Source: Corynebacterium pseudodiphtheriticum DSM 44287 (GTDB taxonomy: Bacteria > Actinomycetota > Actinomycetes > Mycobacteriales > Mycobacteriaceae). From it: DNA of 64,000 nucleotides. This document shows positions 63,745 to 64,000 of this stretch, piece after piece (position 1 is the first letter of the stretch; each line of letters starts with the position of its first letter). Both the position numbers and the translations under genes were made by a program. The notes under the pieces were generated by a model. The model saw only the letters and a program-made list of their open reading frames with translations. It made no database searches and had not been told where the DNA came from. The DNA lies in assembly GCF_000688415.1 (NCBI RefSeq), contig NZ_JIAH01000006.1, positions 62,001 to 126,000 on the forward strand, given 5' to 3'.

Positions 63745-64000
63745 ATGGATTATTCAGCTCGCAGTAGGAGATCTGGCTGCCTGAAAGTTGGTTGTGCCTC
63801 GGTACTGGGGATTATTTTGGTGATCTCTGTGGTGCTGTGGCTGTTGTCGTTTCTCGATGGGCCGTCGGTCACTCGGCAGTTGCAGCCGGTGCCGGATAAT
63901 GTACCACCGGCAGCGGGCCGAGAGGTGCCGTCTATTGATGTGCATAGCGAAGGACGCACCGCTGATAAGTTGACCTATTGGTCTGAAGGGCTTGCCGACG
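63745..64000 (+). CDS. Secreted lytic transglycosylase-like protein (LpqU-type), N-terminal part
   Basis: Reads MDYSARSRRSGCLKVGCASVLGIILVISVVLWLLSFLDG, one membrane helix or signal anchor, then a Pro-rich linker and TADKLTYWSEGLAD at the window edge. T-Y-W-S-E-G-L-A is the start of the transglycosylase domain in corynebacterial homologs, and a mazG-lpqU-eno order is usual. Catalytic part outside the window. Confidence 0.7.
   Translation, partial: MDYSARSRRSGCLKVGCASVLGIILVISVVLWLLSFLDGPSVTRQLQPVPDNVPPAAGREVPSIDVHSEGRTADKLTYWSEGLAD

Overview
This window is chromosomal DNA from a Corynebacterium (order Mycobacteriales). The evidence is gene content and order: galU-moeA/glp-rimJ-membrane protein, pmt/rsmI, a BetP-type betaine carrier, metG-tatD-rpf2-ksgA-ispE, pth-rplY-prsA-glmU, tRNA-Gln-mfd-mazG. 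Most of this order is shared with Mycobacterium tuberculosis, and several proteins (BetP with a charged C-terminal tail, an extended GapB, isocitrate lyase divergent from malate synthase) are close to those of C. glutamicum. The species cannot be named from the sequence alone. No insertion sequence, prophage, CRISPR array or rRNA was seen.

Layout. 1-9.5 kb: folate cyclo-ligase (partial), galU, a gephyrin-like MoeA/Glp, rimJ, a GlpR-like acidic membrane protein, tag, a DoxX protein, a zinc-finger membrane protein, protein O-mannosyltransferase and rsmI. 9.6-19.2 kb: betP, metG, an MFS carrier, then tatD-rpf2-ksgA-ispE. 19.2-45 kb is largely absent from the equivalent mycobacterial locus and looks like a genus- or species-level accessory stretch: a histidine-rich AztD-like zinc lipoprotein, an ABC-F ATPase, small secreted and monooxygenase proteins, a 3-hydroxyisobutyryl-CoA hydrolase-like enzyme, the glyoxylate shunt (aceB divergent from aceA-rraA), several hypothetical or exported proteins, prfC, a flavin reductase, a second pth, a nitronate monooxygenase, gapB, a rearranged island, a MhuD-like heme oxygenase, a methyltransferase and glnA. 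45.7-64 kb: pth-rplY, a short-chain dehydrogenase, prsA-glmU, an MFS carrier, tRNA-Gln, mfd, mpg, a TetR regulator, nadA-nadC-FAD protein, an amino-acid antiporter, mazG and the start of an LpqU-like lytic transglycosylase.

Functional themes. Carbon metabolism on acetate and fatty acids (aceA, aceB, rraA, gapB) sits close to cell-wall and resuscitation genes (rpf2, pmt, galU, glmU). DNA and RNA maintenance genes are scattered through the core blocks (tag, mpg, mfd, ksgA, rsmI, two pth genes).

The two most interesting observations are regulatory and structural. (1) The aceB-aceA intergenic region carries two adjacent 22-bp dyads. Each matches, with one mismatch, the operator I recall for AcnR, the TetR-type repressor of aconitase, suggesting that AcnR-type control may extend to the glyoxylate shunt here. 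(2) Downstream of gapB, a segment spanning the gapB 3' end, its terminator and the 3' end of the MhuD-like gene exists twice, as diverged copies. Between the copies lies a two-gene cassette: a 5'-truncated toxin-like C-terminal module, translationally coupled by ATGA to a lipoprotein gene that could be its partner. That arrangement looks like a cassette captured by recombination at a housekeeping locus.
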